Assembly: GCF_000003605.2 (NCBI RefSeq)
Contig: NW_003120919.1
Coordinates: forward strand, 144,786 to 182,819
DNA length: 38,034 nt
Source of the DNA: Saccoglossus kowalevskii
Lineage: Eukaryota > Hemichordata > Enteropneusta > Harrimaniidae
Direction of reading: 5' to 3'
Part shown: positions 1 to 11,327 of the stretch, in pieces
Layout: every line of letters begins with the position of its first letter
Position numbering within the stretch: the stretch's first letter is position 1
Translations under genes and position numbers: made by a program
Notes under the pieces: generated by a model
Told to the model about the DNA's origin: nothing
What the model saw: only the letters and a program-made list of their open reading frames with translations
Database searches by the model: none

Positions 1-1
1 T

Positions 2-253
2 GGAAATTCTGATGGTCAACTACATTGTCCTTTATGTGTAGCTACTGATACAGATGGATATGTGTATGTGAGTGATACCGGTAATAATAGGATTCAGAAG
101 TATGACTGCCATGGTCAATTTGTATGTCGTATTAATAGTCCTGGTGATGGGTTGAGTGGTCCCCGTGGTATCTGTGTCACAAATGATAAACCATTTGGTA
201 AGGTTGTAGTGGCTGATTATAACAATCACTATATTAAAATATTTGCACAATAG
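2..253 (+). CDS. 3' end of a TRIM/NHL-repeat protein (partial)
   Basis: The frame is open from base 2 to the TAG at 251-253, giving 83 residues with no start in the window. Two NHL-type blades are visible: one around VYVSDTGNNRIQKYD and a last one around VVVADYNNHYIKIF, two residues before the stop. The pattern of hydrophobic strand, D-x-x-N-x-(R/Y)-I and then an aromatic residue is typical of NHL beta-propellers. Ending right after the last blade matches TRIM2/3/71-like proteins, in which the propeller is C-terminal. A second TRIM-NHL gene lies on the same strand about 8.4 kb downstream, so a tandem family is plausible. RING and B-box domains would lie upstream and cannot be seen, so this could also be another NHL-containing protein. 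Confidence 0.8.
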   Translation, partial: GNSDGQLHCPLCVATDTDGYVYVSDTGNNRIQKYDCHGQFVCRINSPGDGLSGPRGICVTNDKPFGKVVVADYNNHYIKIFAQ

Positions 254-1646
254 TAAAATTATGTGCACAAAAATTAATAATCTTGAATAATTAACCTAGT
301 ACATCCGAACACATCTAATTAATATTTTTTATCAGTTGTTGAAACATGTAACAATGAATATATGTATCATAGAAATGTATTATCTTTACAAATGTGACGT
401 GGTCTCTGCAAACCAATGTAAATGTATGTGTTAATAATTCAGGTATAATACAACCACAGTAGTGTTCTTGTCAATATGAAATATATTTAAATATGATTTA
501 TTAATTGGGTGCGTTTCAAACTGATTAAAATCCGATGTAAGTATAGGCTCAAATTTTGTTTTATCATTTATTTTGGTTTTACTTTCTGTTATTAAATATT
601 TTTCATTTTCATATATCATATCCCTTATATAGTTTCCACAATTTTTAAAAATCTGAGGTACTATTAATGAATTTTAAAATTCTTTGTTTTTACAATTTCA
701 CCATATCTGAGTCCGATGTCTGGGCAAGTAAGTCCCTTATCGCGCATATCCGATGATCTTCGCCGGGACTGATATAACTGGGTCGTGAGTGGAAAAGATT
801 CAAGTTATTTAAATTTTAGAAAAATCAAAATGCGGGGAATCTTTCCTAAAAATTATATTTTCTGCGTATTTGAATGTAGACAATTGTTTCAGCTTCCCTA
901 TTTATTTGTTAAAATTTTAATTTGCTCGTGCTTTTGATTGATCGTCTAGAGGTCGCAGACTATGATCTCTAATCGAATGAACCGCACCCCTGCGCTAAAG
1001 AGACCATACACTTGATTCAAGTTACATTTTCTGAATTAAATGGCCCAACGTAATTCTGAACTGGGTGCGGCAAATCCAAATGAATCTTCATAACAATTCT
1101 AGAAGCAATAGATAGTATAACAAAATGTCAGGTTTAATGTGTGTATTTGTGTATTGTGCCCGTAGTGTAGTGTAAACAAGGGGTAAGGTATAGTAAGGGG
1201 AAGATTTTGTCTTCGTTGTCGGCGTGAGTTTTGACTTGTTATGTTAAACAAACATGCAATGATGGCCAAGTTCGATATTGTTGCTTGCATAATTAATGAG
1301 AGACGGCTCATGATTGGCTTTCCATTGTGGGCTCGATAACTCAAGTAATTTTTACCCGATCAGTTTCAAATTTATATATGTTATAAAGGTGTAAGGATAA
1401 CTAAGTTAAATATTAGTGCAATTTACATGCATAATTAATGAGATGTGGAGTAATTATTTTATTAATTTTTTTGTTAAAACGTAATGGTTGTGAAATTGTT
1501 TTTTAGTTAAAGAAAAGTATTTTTAATGTTTTGAAATTCAATCCCCCTAATCCGTAACAGGATTTAATCAGAAAATACATGTAATAGTTGTTTTGAAATC
1601 CTTTGGAATTTTCCATTGTTGTGTGACTATGTATACATTTTCATCA

Positions 1647-2076
1647 TATTGGAACCAGTGCCATCTTAAGTTCATTATAGAAAATGCCTTTGTTTTTACT
1701 CTAGTTAATATTTGACCATTTGTCAACATGTGCTTGACAGTTTACCTTATAGCTGCACTATTTAAAACCTTTACACTTGTTTTTTATATTATGTATTGTC
1801 ATCAGTACAAGCACATTTTTTTAGATTACTTACTTATTTTCTTAAACATCATAAGTTGCATAAGATAATTTAATTGTATGAGTTTGCATATATAGTAGTT
1901 GTAATTATTGTTCACTGAGCAGCATTTTCTAATTTGCATATATTATTGGGTTAACTTTGTACAACTACCAGTATATGTGCCAGTATGTTTTTTCATCTTA
2001 ATATAATCAGTGCCATCTGGAGTTCATTATTGGAAAATAGCTTTGTTATTTATACTTTAGTTAACATTTGACCTTT
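1647..2076 (+). repeat. diverged direct repeat, about 80 bp, offset about 350 bp
   Basis: Positions 1647-1727 and 2001-2076 share an ordered series of blocks: CAGTGCCATCT, GTTCATTAT, GAAAAT, CTTTGTT and GTTAA(T/C)ATTTGACC. Small indels separate the two copies. This fits an old local tandem duplication or two copies of a dispersed repeat. Confidence 0.55.
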
Positions 2077-3462
2077 GTGAGAAGTCATTGTATGGTAATT
2101 AGATCTGGTCAAGGTTAATATTCAAGACCACTGTGGTTAAACATTATAAGATAGTAATCTACTGTAAGCAGTTGTACTTGGTACTAGTTCTCATTGTTCA
2201 GTGAGAGTTACAAACTAAGTGCGATAAGTTTCGTAAAGTTAGATCTCTAACTGCAAAATCCGTGGCAACATAATGTGACTTTTATCTTGACGTGACATTT
2301 GTAGCAATTTATGTTAAAGCGGGACGGTGGTCAATCAATTTAAACAATAATGAATATTGCATATGAAGAAGGGTCTATGCTAAGATAAATGTAATATGTG
2401 AGGTGAAGCCGAATACGTCTTTATCGATGTGCTGAATTCTTTATCCTCATTGCATGTCACCACAATGTAACAAATTTGGGGGTTGTTTATTTTTTTAAAT
2501 AAATTCACTTGCAAATAGAGGTTTACTTTATCGTCTGCTAATTTAAATATATGATGTCATAAAAACCTCATATTCCGATAGTGGTGATTTATAACTTATA
2601 ATAATGCCAGGGGTTGTGCAGGATACAGTGATTGTGTCATCTGGGTATATTAAACAGGACAAATTGCTCTTCAGTGATGCTCGCTTCAATACAATCTCTA
2701 AACCATTCACAAATAATACAAATAGTTATGAACTTAAATTATCACCCTGTTCACCAATCAATGATGTAAACATACTTGTAAAACCATGTTCAATTTTAAC
2801 TGAATAACGCACACCATATATACTTCTAATCAAACTTGCGCGTAATCCTAGATTTTATGAGCTTTGCAAACAGTTTAACCCTAGTCACATAGTCTAATGC
2901 TTTACACAAAACAGACGTGACTCTTTCTGAAGCCAGCTTGGCTATCAAGAATCGTATCACTTTGATCGCACCATATATGGTTGGTGTTTATAATGGCTTT
3001 CGAACGGTGTTGAGGAGAAAGTAATATGATATTCCCGTCAAATTCTGCTTGCTACGCAGACCACAACACCAGATTGAAGGGGCACATCCCTGTCAATAAA
3101 TATATTCTCCCTGTGTATAGTGAATTAAATCCCGGCATAATAGTTATTTTTCTTCACTGTCATCTGTTTTTTCGAGAATAACAGTAAAATAATATGGATA
3201 ACATGCCGTTTTAGCAGCGGTTTCCATAGACAACAATGAAAACATATTTCCCAATTGTCAATTTTCAGTACATCTAGACATCAACAAGTACATCATAAGA
3301 CAATATATCATTTTTTTTTTCACAGCATGTCACGGATTAAAATATTGAGATATATATTCTTGTCATTTGACACGATGGTATAATGCCCTGAAACAGTCAA
3401 AACATTGTATTTTATTGATCGATTTTTTTCTGAAATGTGTATGGTGATGCCATATTTTTTAA

Positions 3463-3701
3463 TTAAAGAGCGGTCGTCGTGCCACGCATGCGCTAGATAT
3501 GGGTATTGTATAAACAAAGAAGGTGACTTTGACTTGCGCAGGCCAACAGGTACAAAGTGATACGTTATCAAGCTTTAATTATATATTTTTATGTGACTGG
3601 AAAGTATTGATAGAATCACCGGCGGTCAAAATTTGATTTCGTTAGGAAGACGCATTGTATTGTGGAAAAATCAATTCGGCGCGACGACCACCGCCCTTTA
3701 A
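3463..3701. mobile_element. MITE, long subtype of the TTAAAG/GCGG family
   Basis: This non-autonomous inverted-repeat element is bounded by TTAA on both sides (3463-3466 and 3698-3701). The left end reads TTAAAGAGCGGTCGTCGTGC. The right end reverse-complements to TTAAAGGGCGGTGGTCGTCG. The interior matches the copy at 22967-23268 in order (AAACAAAGA, GACTTTGACT, AAGCTTTAATTA, TCACCGGCGGT, GTGG.AAAATCAAT). TTAA at both edges would suit the piggyBac superfamily, in which TTAA is the duplicated target; that assignment is inference. No transposase frame is present. Confidence 0.75.
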
Positions 3702-3904
3702 GTCATCTAATCCTGTACTAAATTCTAATCATACTGGTTTAAAATGGGGTATGGAATTTAGGTCCAAACACCCCTCCACGTCTCATACCCCAGCCGTCGG
3801 GACGGGCGTCATTAATAGCGCTATAATACTTCGATCTTTGCTTGGTACTTGTCCGTAGATTGCACATATACGTCTGTCAGTTTGATGGCAACAAATCTTT
3901 TCGT

Positions 3905-3917
3905 CACTAGAGGGCGC
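3905..3917 (+). promoter_or_regulatory. CTCF-like motif
   Basis: CACTAGAGGGCGC, preceded by T and followed by TG, fits the bilaterian CTCF core (C-C-A-C-Y-A-G-R-K-G-G-C-R-S-Y) at nearly every position. The same 12-mer occurs on the minus strand at 5016-5027, facing this one. The pair could instead be the ends of a transposon. Confidence 0.3.
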
Positions 3918-4941
3918 TGTGCAAACTTGTGTTGGTATTACTTATTGTCACGTTTGCTGCGGGCGCTAGAAGGACAAGATAAGATATTTTATTTGGCAGG
4001 TTTGGGACAATACAGGTTGCCGCAGCCGAACAAATAAGAATACAATCCAAACAAACCATACAATTCTAAAATTATATTAAAAACAAACTGCGCTAAACAT
4101 TTAAAAATAAAATCATCAATACTACAAAAAAAAAAGAAACCGCTTTTTACATATGCGCAATTCCTGAAGCTATAAAATAGCAATGTAAAATGTAGTATAA
4201 CTAAATTATTCTTAAATGTGTATTGATTTGATATTTAATGCAAATGAAGTAAGTGCTTTGTTTATAAATGTTGACATTTATTTTCTTGATATGGACATGA
4301 TGGTATCAGTCATTGTTACATGCACAACACGTGTATCTCCACAGTGAAACAATGTATCATTAAATACAGGTTATTACTCTGCTGTTATATTCTACGTCAC
4401 ACACCAAATCTACTTTTACCATACTCACTCTATAACTCTAACAAACAGCAGTGTACTTACCAGCTTACCAGTAAATACAGAAAGGAAAATGTGTGTCGTA
4501 GTCTGGCAGTCGGGACGATTTTTTTAAAACAGTGGTGTAATTTTCAATTAAAAATAACTATTCTCTCCACTCACAACGAAATCTCCACTCACCAAAAAAT
4601 CACGGGGGGGGGGGGGGTCGCCGCAAGTGGAGTTTTTAATAAAATATATTAATGGAAATATTTTTATATATGGAAATATTTTGTTTAATTCACTTGAGGG
4701 AGGAAAAATTAAATCTACCTGACTGTAGCCAGTCTATGTTTGTTGTTACGCAGGTACTCGGGAACCAAAACGGTTTCGTCTTATCGTGTATCTGCCTCGT
4801 GGATAAAGCTCGCACACGTCAGTAACTACGACTCGGACAACACGTTAGATCCATTTAAATGTCTGCTCCGGGCAGAGCTAGGAGCCGAAGTTCCCAACAA
4901 AGCCCGTCGACAACTCTTTATTTACACCTACCAAATAACCC

Positions 4942-4974
4942 CAGACATCTAATAAAGTTGTTATTAGATGTCTG
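4942..4974. repeat. perfect 14-bp hairpin with 5-nt loop
   Basis: CAGACATCTAATAA (4942-4955) is followed by AGTTG and then its exact reverse complement (4961-4974). The plus strand has AATAAA inside the stem and loop (4951-4956), so it could act near an RNA 3' end. No gene is assigned here; it may be a small foldback element. Confidence 0.6.
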
Positions 4975-5015
4975 AGAAATAACGTTGTACATTTGGAAGA
5001 ATCTGAAATAAACTA

Positions 5016-5027
5016 CGCCCTCTAGTG
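5016..5027 (-). promoter_or_regulatory. CTCF-like motif, facing the one at 3905
   Basis: The minus strand reads CACTAGAGGGCG, identical to the plus-strand core at 3905-3916. The two lie 1.1 kb apart in convergent orientation. They may be CTCF sites or terminal inverted repeats. Confidence 0.3.
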
Positions 5028-5699
5028 TCGCATTAGCCAAATGTACCACAATGTAATGATTCATCGTACATATATTGTCAACATTAAACCAATCACAGAC
5101 ACTTCCGTTGCGATTATTAATATCACATGATGTCACCTCCGGTAAATGATCTATGGACTTATTATTGAGATATAACTTTACAACTTTTCGCTTACGTAAG
5201 ATCTGTGATATCTCTAGGTTGCAAATAACTACGCATTTCTCGGTACTGAGCCGACCGATATATCGAGTTCACCGGGGTCAACACTAGCTCAAACCGTTTA
5301 GAAAGAATTCGACGACAGCGCATATATCAAACAATGCCATCAACTCACGCTAACACGTGTATTGCCTACGTCCATCAAAATGGCGTCACACAAGCCGGAT
5401 AAAATGTTATGTTTTTACAATGTTCAAAATCTGCACCCGATATTATTAGTTTCCATGCAGAATAACCGTTAATAATATTTAGTATCATAATAATCAATGT
5501 CCACCATAAGTGGATGGCGGCCAAGTTCAGTTTTACAAGGAACGTCAAACGTATCCTGTGCGTGCTGATACTCGTTTACAAAATTTGATTTGTGATTTTT
5601 CGGTTTGATACTTTCACTGAATAATGTTAAGCGTAGTTGATAATTTGTGATGAAAAGTTTAATAATCGGTTTATCATAAATGTCAGCGCCATAAAATAA

Positions 5700-5963
5700 A
5701 AATTGTTAGACCAATGCATCTAACAACTAACTGTCTAATTTCATTGTTATTCTCGAGTATCTTGTACATTTTGAAGAATGTCTTCTGAGCCTTGTCATAT
5801 ACCTTGATATAGCAAAGTTTAATTTGCTATTAGACTGGAAATTTATGCCAAGATATTTAAATGAATTAACACATTCCAATTCAATAAAATGGTTCATGAT
5901 GAAATATACACATGGCGATATCCTGGTATAAATTCTCATGTGCACGAAGTCGGACACAGGCAT
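5700..5963 (-). pseudogene. LINE reverse-transcriptase fragment (degraded)
   Basis: The minus strand encodes an IELECVNSFKYLGINF segment. This matches the widespread non-LTR retrotransposon signature (V-D/N-S-F-K-Y-L-G) just after the reverse-transcriptase catalytic core. About 15 residues later the similarity moves to another frame (KVYDKAQKTFFKMYKIL), matching the usual K-A-x-K-A-F-F segment. The element is therefore frameshifted. No catalytic YADD box, endonuclease domain or poly(A) tail is visible. It is a 5'-truncated or internally broken copy, and its clade cannot be assigned. Confidence 0.65.
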
Positions 5964-8650
5964 GTAGTGTTCGTAAGATCATAGGCCTGAGCAAATATTC
6001 TGCATGCGAAAATGTCGACTAAATATTAACCGACGCATTCTTATAATTTAGACTATTCTTAAACGACCAAAAAATAAAAATCGAGAAGATCTTCTCTTTA
6101 TACAAACTTTGCAAAAACAATGCTATTTGGACAGACAGGCGAATGAGCGGACTCTAAATAAGTAAATGTTTGTTTCAAAATACTTTATCCAAGACGAACA
6201 TATCATTCTATACACATCAATTAACACAACATATATCATTCAATTAAACATCGCACATAGTTTACCAATTTTCAATGAGCAAGATTTTCATAATATCTAT
6301 CTTTAAGTTAATTCTACTTACCTACAGGCAGTGCTTACGTCTCATTGGGCCGAAATAAACCTGGTCAAAACATTGCTCAGTAAATACCTTTTCGTATTGT
6401 TTAATCCTGCATATGGAGTGACTTGTGTTTGTGCATGTGTTTGAGAGCGCTGTCTCTTTTCTTTATACTCGTCTGAAACAGATTCTGATACATATGTATC
6501 TCTCAAATTCACGTACAAATTCTGCACCGGCGTCGAAAGTCATGTTAAATATTGTAGTTGTTCGACCAATCTATCACCAGCTAATGATGTATTTATGCTG
6601 TTGACTGGTGAATTTAAGTCGTAATTTATCAATGATAATTTAATATCATCAGTCTGTAACTTGACATCAAGCTGAACATGGTTATTTTGGTGAATATATT
6701 CAATAATTATACTTGATCAATTGCTGTACTTGTTATATTATATATTCTTTTTTCATTTTTTATATTTTACTGAATAGATGTGTTTCCTGAAATAACCAAA
6801 ATGAAAGACTAATGTAACAGAGAACAACAAGAACACGTCAATCACAGCGACGATGTATCAGTCGTTTTGTCCAGAGAATGGTTTGTTTGAAATTGTCATT
6901 GAAATACGTTCAAATATAAATGTAGAAAATATTGATTAAACGATAAAACTATTGTAAATTCATAGTAGCCGCTGCTGACATAAAGCAAGTAAATAACACC
7001 GAAAACGGCATGGTAAGAACTCTGTTAAATCAACGTAAAATAAATAAAATAAGCTAGTGACACCGAACAAAATCGGCCGCAACGATTTCATTGCTGTCAC
7101 ATCGAGTTTGTAAAACTAAACTCCCCTAAATCACTTACCAAAACGCATACCAGTGCCGAAAAAGTTCCAATCCGTCCTATTACAACACTGGCCCCATAAT
7201 TTTAAAATAATCTTGAATTGCAGTGAAACTTGCTGATACATAGGGTTGCTAAGGGAGTAAGCCACTGAAAAATAGAATTTTTCCATCTCGTGACAATATT
7301 TCGATTTTTTTAGCACGTTGTCCTGATCCGAATAGATACCACTGGGGGCGCCCTACTGATTGCTGGAATGTATACACAGACCCATGACACAGACCCGTCC
7401 GTGCCCGTCCATACACATGTCTACACAGGTATATTGAAAGCAAATACGTAAATAGACTGTGTTCACTAATATGCCTGAAAAATAACTGCGCCCTCTCCAC
7501 TATTATCGCATACTTCGTGTGGATATTATTAATTCTCCATTTTTGATGAATATTCTTGTCATATTGGGGTAAATATTATTGTTTCAAAATTGCGTTAAAA
7601 ACTGTTGATTGCCCAGTTAGGTGGTATGTACATTCGTCGGGTTACCCACCATACGATGTCTCCACTGTCTTTATTCTGCTTCTGTGTGTGATTCAGATTA
7701 CTTACTGAATATGCATTATATGCAGGGGACCGCACCTCTACCAGTAAACAGATTGCTCAATTATTATTAAAATTATAAATGTTTTAAAATTGCTTATGGC
7801 AATTTCCATGACGGTCACATTTTACAGAATTGATTCCACTAGAACAATAATAAAACAAAGCCGATGATACTAAACGACATAAATATGTGTGAATGAAAGA
7901 ATGTCGGATAAAATCTGCCTACTCGAGCTGTTCCTCCCACGGATTTGCCTAGACTTGTACGCAAGAATTGTCTTCGTATTTAGCTTTCAACCACCATGTA
8001 CCAACTCGGTGAAACCTCTAACCCAGTTTCTCGAAAATATGCCAGTACCCAGCATACAAATAACTGAAGTTCCGATATGTACGCCGATTATAACCACCTG
8101 TATGCTTAACCTAGTACGTAAACAATCATTGAATAGTCAGGCCATCGTGAATCGAGCACATTGTTTGAAATCCAATTTTATTTATTTTTTTACTACAAAC
8201 TACGATAACACCCATTCTCGTTCCCTGGGCTTCTCTACACTCGTGTGTCACTGATAAGTCATCAACCAGACAGTAATTCACGATACTCCAATTTTAAACT
8301 ATTAATTGTTATTTAAATCTTATGAACACAAAACACAGACGATTGAACAGGATTGTGTGCGCCACAGTCCAAAACAACAGACTATGTGTGAGTGTAGCTT
8401 TGAAAAAAAATACGTCTCATTGAGTCGTTACGCCACTACAATGACATGGCACTTTTCTGACACATTACTACATTATATCTATTTGTTAAGGGTACATTTG
8501 GATAAGTTATTGGTATTTAATTATAATAATATTAATATATCAATTTAACATATAACCGCCCAGTGGCCTCCTTACTGTACATAGTTCAACTGTCCTATAT
8601 TAGTATGCGGGTAGCATATTAATTACGTGCAACACTGAGACTGAACGCCC

Positions 8651-10648
8651 ATGATGGCTGCGTCCACCATTTTTTCCGAGATTTGTGACCAGTTCTTGCG
8701 TTGCAAACTATGTGAGGGTGATTTCAATTCGCCTAAATTGCTTCCGTGCTTGCATTCGTTCTGTCGAAACTGTTTGGATGGCTTGCTGAAAAGCGACAGC
8801 AACGAACGTTCGCTTAACTGTCCTGTGTGCAAACAGTACGTTTCATTGTACGGTAAACATGGCGTCGACGGTTTACGTGATAACGAGTTCATCGCCAGCC
8901 TCACCGAAACTATGGGCATGCTTCAGAAAATCCGTAACCCAGTCAATGCGATTGTCTGCACTTGCTGTTCTGATGGGAACGAAGCAAAATCATACTGCCC
9001 CGCCTGTGATGATTTTCTATGCGACGATTGCGTTGGGGCCCACGGCCGACTGAAGGTGTTCAAGAACCACGCCTCCGTGCTTTTAGATGACATCCGTTCC
9101 GGGAAATGTACCGAATGTCTTCTAAAGCACGATAAAACACAGGTATGCAAGGTCCACGATGGCGAAGTGATGAGATTCTACTGTAAGACATGCGAGAAGC
9201 AAATATGTCGTGACTGCACCGTTCTTGATCACAAGGAACCCGACCATCGCTACCATCGGCTTTGCGATGCCATATCTGAATGTCGCGAGGCCCTAAAAAA
9301 GAATCTGTCGGAAGTGAAGATGAAAATATCCCTGGTGAACAATTCTCTGAAAGCCGTTGCTAAATCACAAAATGAAATCGCACAAGGAAAAGAGAAGACA
9401 ATAGAAAAAATTCATCTAGAAGCCGAAAAACGTGTTGACGATATAACGAATATGCGAATCGCGCTGGAAGGTCAGGTCAACGCACTTTCGTCTATAAAAG
9501 AACGCCAACTCAATGATTTGAAAGATATGCTTGATCTCGAATTGCTCAAACTGAACGGCAGTTTTGAATTTACTGACATTATATTGAAAATGGGTATCGA
9601 TCGCGATATTTTGGCAGGGAAAACACAAATGGAGCGAAGATTGAAAGAATTGGCAGAGACTTGCGTAGAAGCCAACATGGTTGTCGATACGGCGGTTAAA
9701 TTTATCGGTAGCTATGCCACTCGTGCGACCGATCCTTTAGGCAAAGTGGTCGATGAAAGCGGTACCACGGTAACTGTCGACGGTCCTTTGAAATCAAATT
9801 CCGTTCAGTACTCCTGCCGACTATTATTTGAATTTGGAAAACGAGGTTCTGGCCCAGGAGAGTTTTGCGACCCAGAAGGCGTGGCCGTTACCAATGCGGG
9901 CGACATAGTCGTAGCGGACAAAGGCAATAGTCGTCTTCAAATATTTGATTCGCTCGGAAATTATAAGTTTCAATCACCCGCCCATATGTACAAAACTCCT
10001 ACGGACGTGGCCGTAAACCCAGACAATGATTTTGTAGTCGTCGACTATGGATTACGATGTATTAGAATCACATCTCCCGACAAGTGTCACGTGACCATCC
10101 GTAAAACGGACAGTTCCGACTCCCCTAAAAGCCCAGTCGATGACGATTTCTGGAACTACCTTCATGGCATTACGGTCGACCGTATCGGTCACGTCGTCGT
10201 CTCGAGTTCTTGTCATGAACAGTCCCACATTCGCGTGTTCACCCCCTACGGCACAGAAATCTGTCGCATCGGCGAAAAAGATAAGCTCGACCGTATTTTC
10301 TACATGTGCACCGATTCCAGCAATGAAAATATATTGGTGTCCAACCACGGAAAACGCCCTCTACGTAAGTATGACATCAGAGGCCGCGAAATATGGTCAA
10401 CAAATCTTCCGGGTCATTTTATAACTGGAATTTGCTGTGATGACTTGGATAACATGCTGACAGTGAGTTATCGGACAGGACAGATATTACTGGTTCACAA
10501 AGACGGAACCCCCGGAGGTATTCTCGCGGAAGGGCTGAGTCATCCGGAAGGCATTGCCTTTACCAAAGACAAGAAGTTGGTCGTAGTGGATGGAGGCCAC
10601 AATCGCGTTAAAGTCTACCAGTATCGACGAACTGGAAGTAATGCCTAA
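8651..10648 (+). CDS. TRIM-NHL protein, putative E3 ubiquitin ligase
   Basis: This intronless frame encodes 665 residues and probably a RING-type E3 ubiquitin ligase of the TRIM2/3/71-like group. A C3HC4 RING is complete (C18, C21, C33, H35, C38, C41, C57, C60). B-box 1 follows at about 103-140 (C103, C106, C116, C119, C124, C127, H131, H140). B-box 2 is at 166-202 (C166, H169, C178, C181, C186, C189, H194, H199). A charged helical coiled coil spans about 205-345. The C-terminal 270 residues (about 390-660) hold NHL blades such as GDIVVADKGNSRLQIFD and KLVVVDGGHNRVKVYQ, enough for a six-bladed propeller. No filamin domain is seen between coiled coil and propeller, unlike vertebrate TRIM2/3/71. 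Two ATGs start the frame; the second (8654) has the better context (A at -3, G at +4). The coding region is clearly less AT-rich than its flanks. The lack of introns suggests an expanded, possibly retroposed family. The substrate is unknown; NHL domains bind RNA or proteins. Confidence 0.93.
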   Translation: MMAASTIFSEICDQFLRCKLCEGDFNSPKLLPCLHSFCRNCLDGLLKSDSNERSLNCPVCKQYVSLYGKHGVDGLRDNEFIASLTETMGMLQKIRNPVNAIVCTCCSDGNEAKSYCPACDDFLCDDCVGAHGRLKVFKNHASVLLDDIRSGKCTECLLKHDKTQVCKVHDGEVMRFYCKTCEKQICRDCTVLDHKEPDHRYHRLCDAISECREALKKNLSEVKMKISLVNNSLKAVAKSQNEIAQGKEKTIEKIHLEAEKRVDDITNMRIALEGQVNALSSIKERQLNDLKDMLDLELLKLNGSFEFTDIILKMGIDRDILAGKTQMERRLKELAETCVEANMVVDTAVKFIGSYATRATDPLGKVVDESGTTVTVDGPLKSNSVQYSCRLLFEFGKRGSGPGEFCDPEGVAVTNAGDIVVADKGNSRLQIFDSLGNYKFQSPAHMYKTPTDVAVNPDNDFVVVDYGLRCIRITSPDKCHVTIRKTDSSDSPKSPVDDDFWNYLHGITVDRIGHVVVSSSCHEQSHIRVFTPYGTEICRIGEKDKLDRIFYMCTDSSNENILVSNHGKRPLRKYDIRGREIWSTNLPGHFITGICCDDLDNMLTVSYRTGQILLVHKDGTPGGILAEGLSHPEGIAFTKDKKLVVVDGGHNRVKVYQYRRTGSNA

Positions 10649-11044
10649 ACCAGTGGCACAAGTGATGTCTATTGTTCTAATTGTATGTCATTGGTCGTCG
10701 ATGTCTTCTTGTTATTTTTCCCATCGCATATAAGTATTGGTATTAACTAATAGGGATGAACCATTACAACTCTGGGGGTAGAATTGGAGGAGAATTGCAT
10801 AGGAAATATCAAGAAAAAATCCTGCAGAAATCAATAATGGAAAAATTCGGCACTCCGATATCTTCGTGAGAAAATATATTACAGTGGAAAGCAAATTGCA
10901 AATTCTTCATGGATACAAAATAGCACCAAACTAAGTGAAGGAAAAATATATTTTGCACAGTTTTTTTCATCCCATAATTTCTTGTATGTTTATATATAGT
11001 TATTGTGGAGCATTTGCTGTTTGAAAATGATCTACACATAGGCG

Positions 11045-11327
11045 ATTTTTCGTTCACTGTGAGATCTCGCGTAATGCGTGATGGGCGCGGGCCGAACGTC
11101 GGTTTGATTTTGAATGTCAAAATCTTTGCGTTAAGATACCCTTACTTCATTAAAATTGACCATCATTAAATGTGTATAGCACATTAATAAGCGTGGAAAT
11201 GCACCCCAAGGTGCGTTTGTCGAACCCCACGCGATGTTTTGAGGTCAATACAACGCTATGACCTTTGTTTGTTCTGTTTTCAGGTTCAATTTTACGCATA
11301 ACGTGGGATCTGCAGTGAACGAAAAGT
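11045..11327 (+). mobile_element. MITE, CGTTCACTG family, copy 1
   Basis: The left end carries TTTTCGTTCACTGTGAGATC followed by TCGCGTAATGCGTGA. The right end reverse-complements to TTTTCGTTCACTGCAGATCC followed by CACGTTATGCGT. The interior shares long segments with the copy at 21321-21693 in opposite orientation (AAAATTGACCATCATTAAATG, GGAAATG). No transposase is present and the target duplication is unclear. Confidence 0.75.

Larger units (their letters stand above)
254..8650. other. long intergenic stretch, repeat relics only
   Basis: This AT-rich DNA between two TRIM-NHL genes has no convincing coding region. It holds an old direct duplication (1647-1727 and 2001-2076), a lone MITE end near 2314, a complete MITE (3463-3701), a LINE fragment (5700-5963), a 14-bp perfect hairpin (4942-4974) and two CTCF-like motifs (3905, 5016). 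A G homopolymer sits near 4604-4617. Open frames at 2604-2807, 4740-4952 and 7889-8254 match no family I recognise. The promoter of the gene at 8651 must lie here, but I see no clear TATA box. Confidence 0.6.

Noticed and set aside
4320-4652. 110-codon plus-strand frame ending beyond a G homopolymer
   Set aside because: No family resemblance; low-complexity end and AT-rich composition suggest chance.
7889-8254. 121-codon plus-strand frame upstream of the TRIM gene
   Set aside because: No domain, signal peptide or family pattern; composition fits chance in AT-rich DNA.
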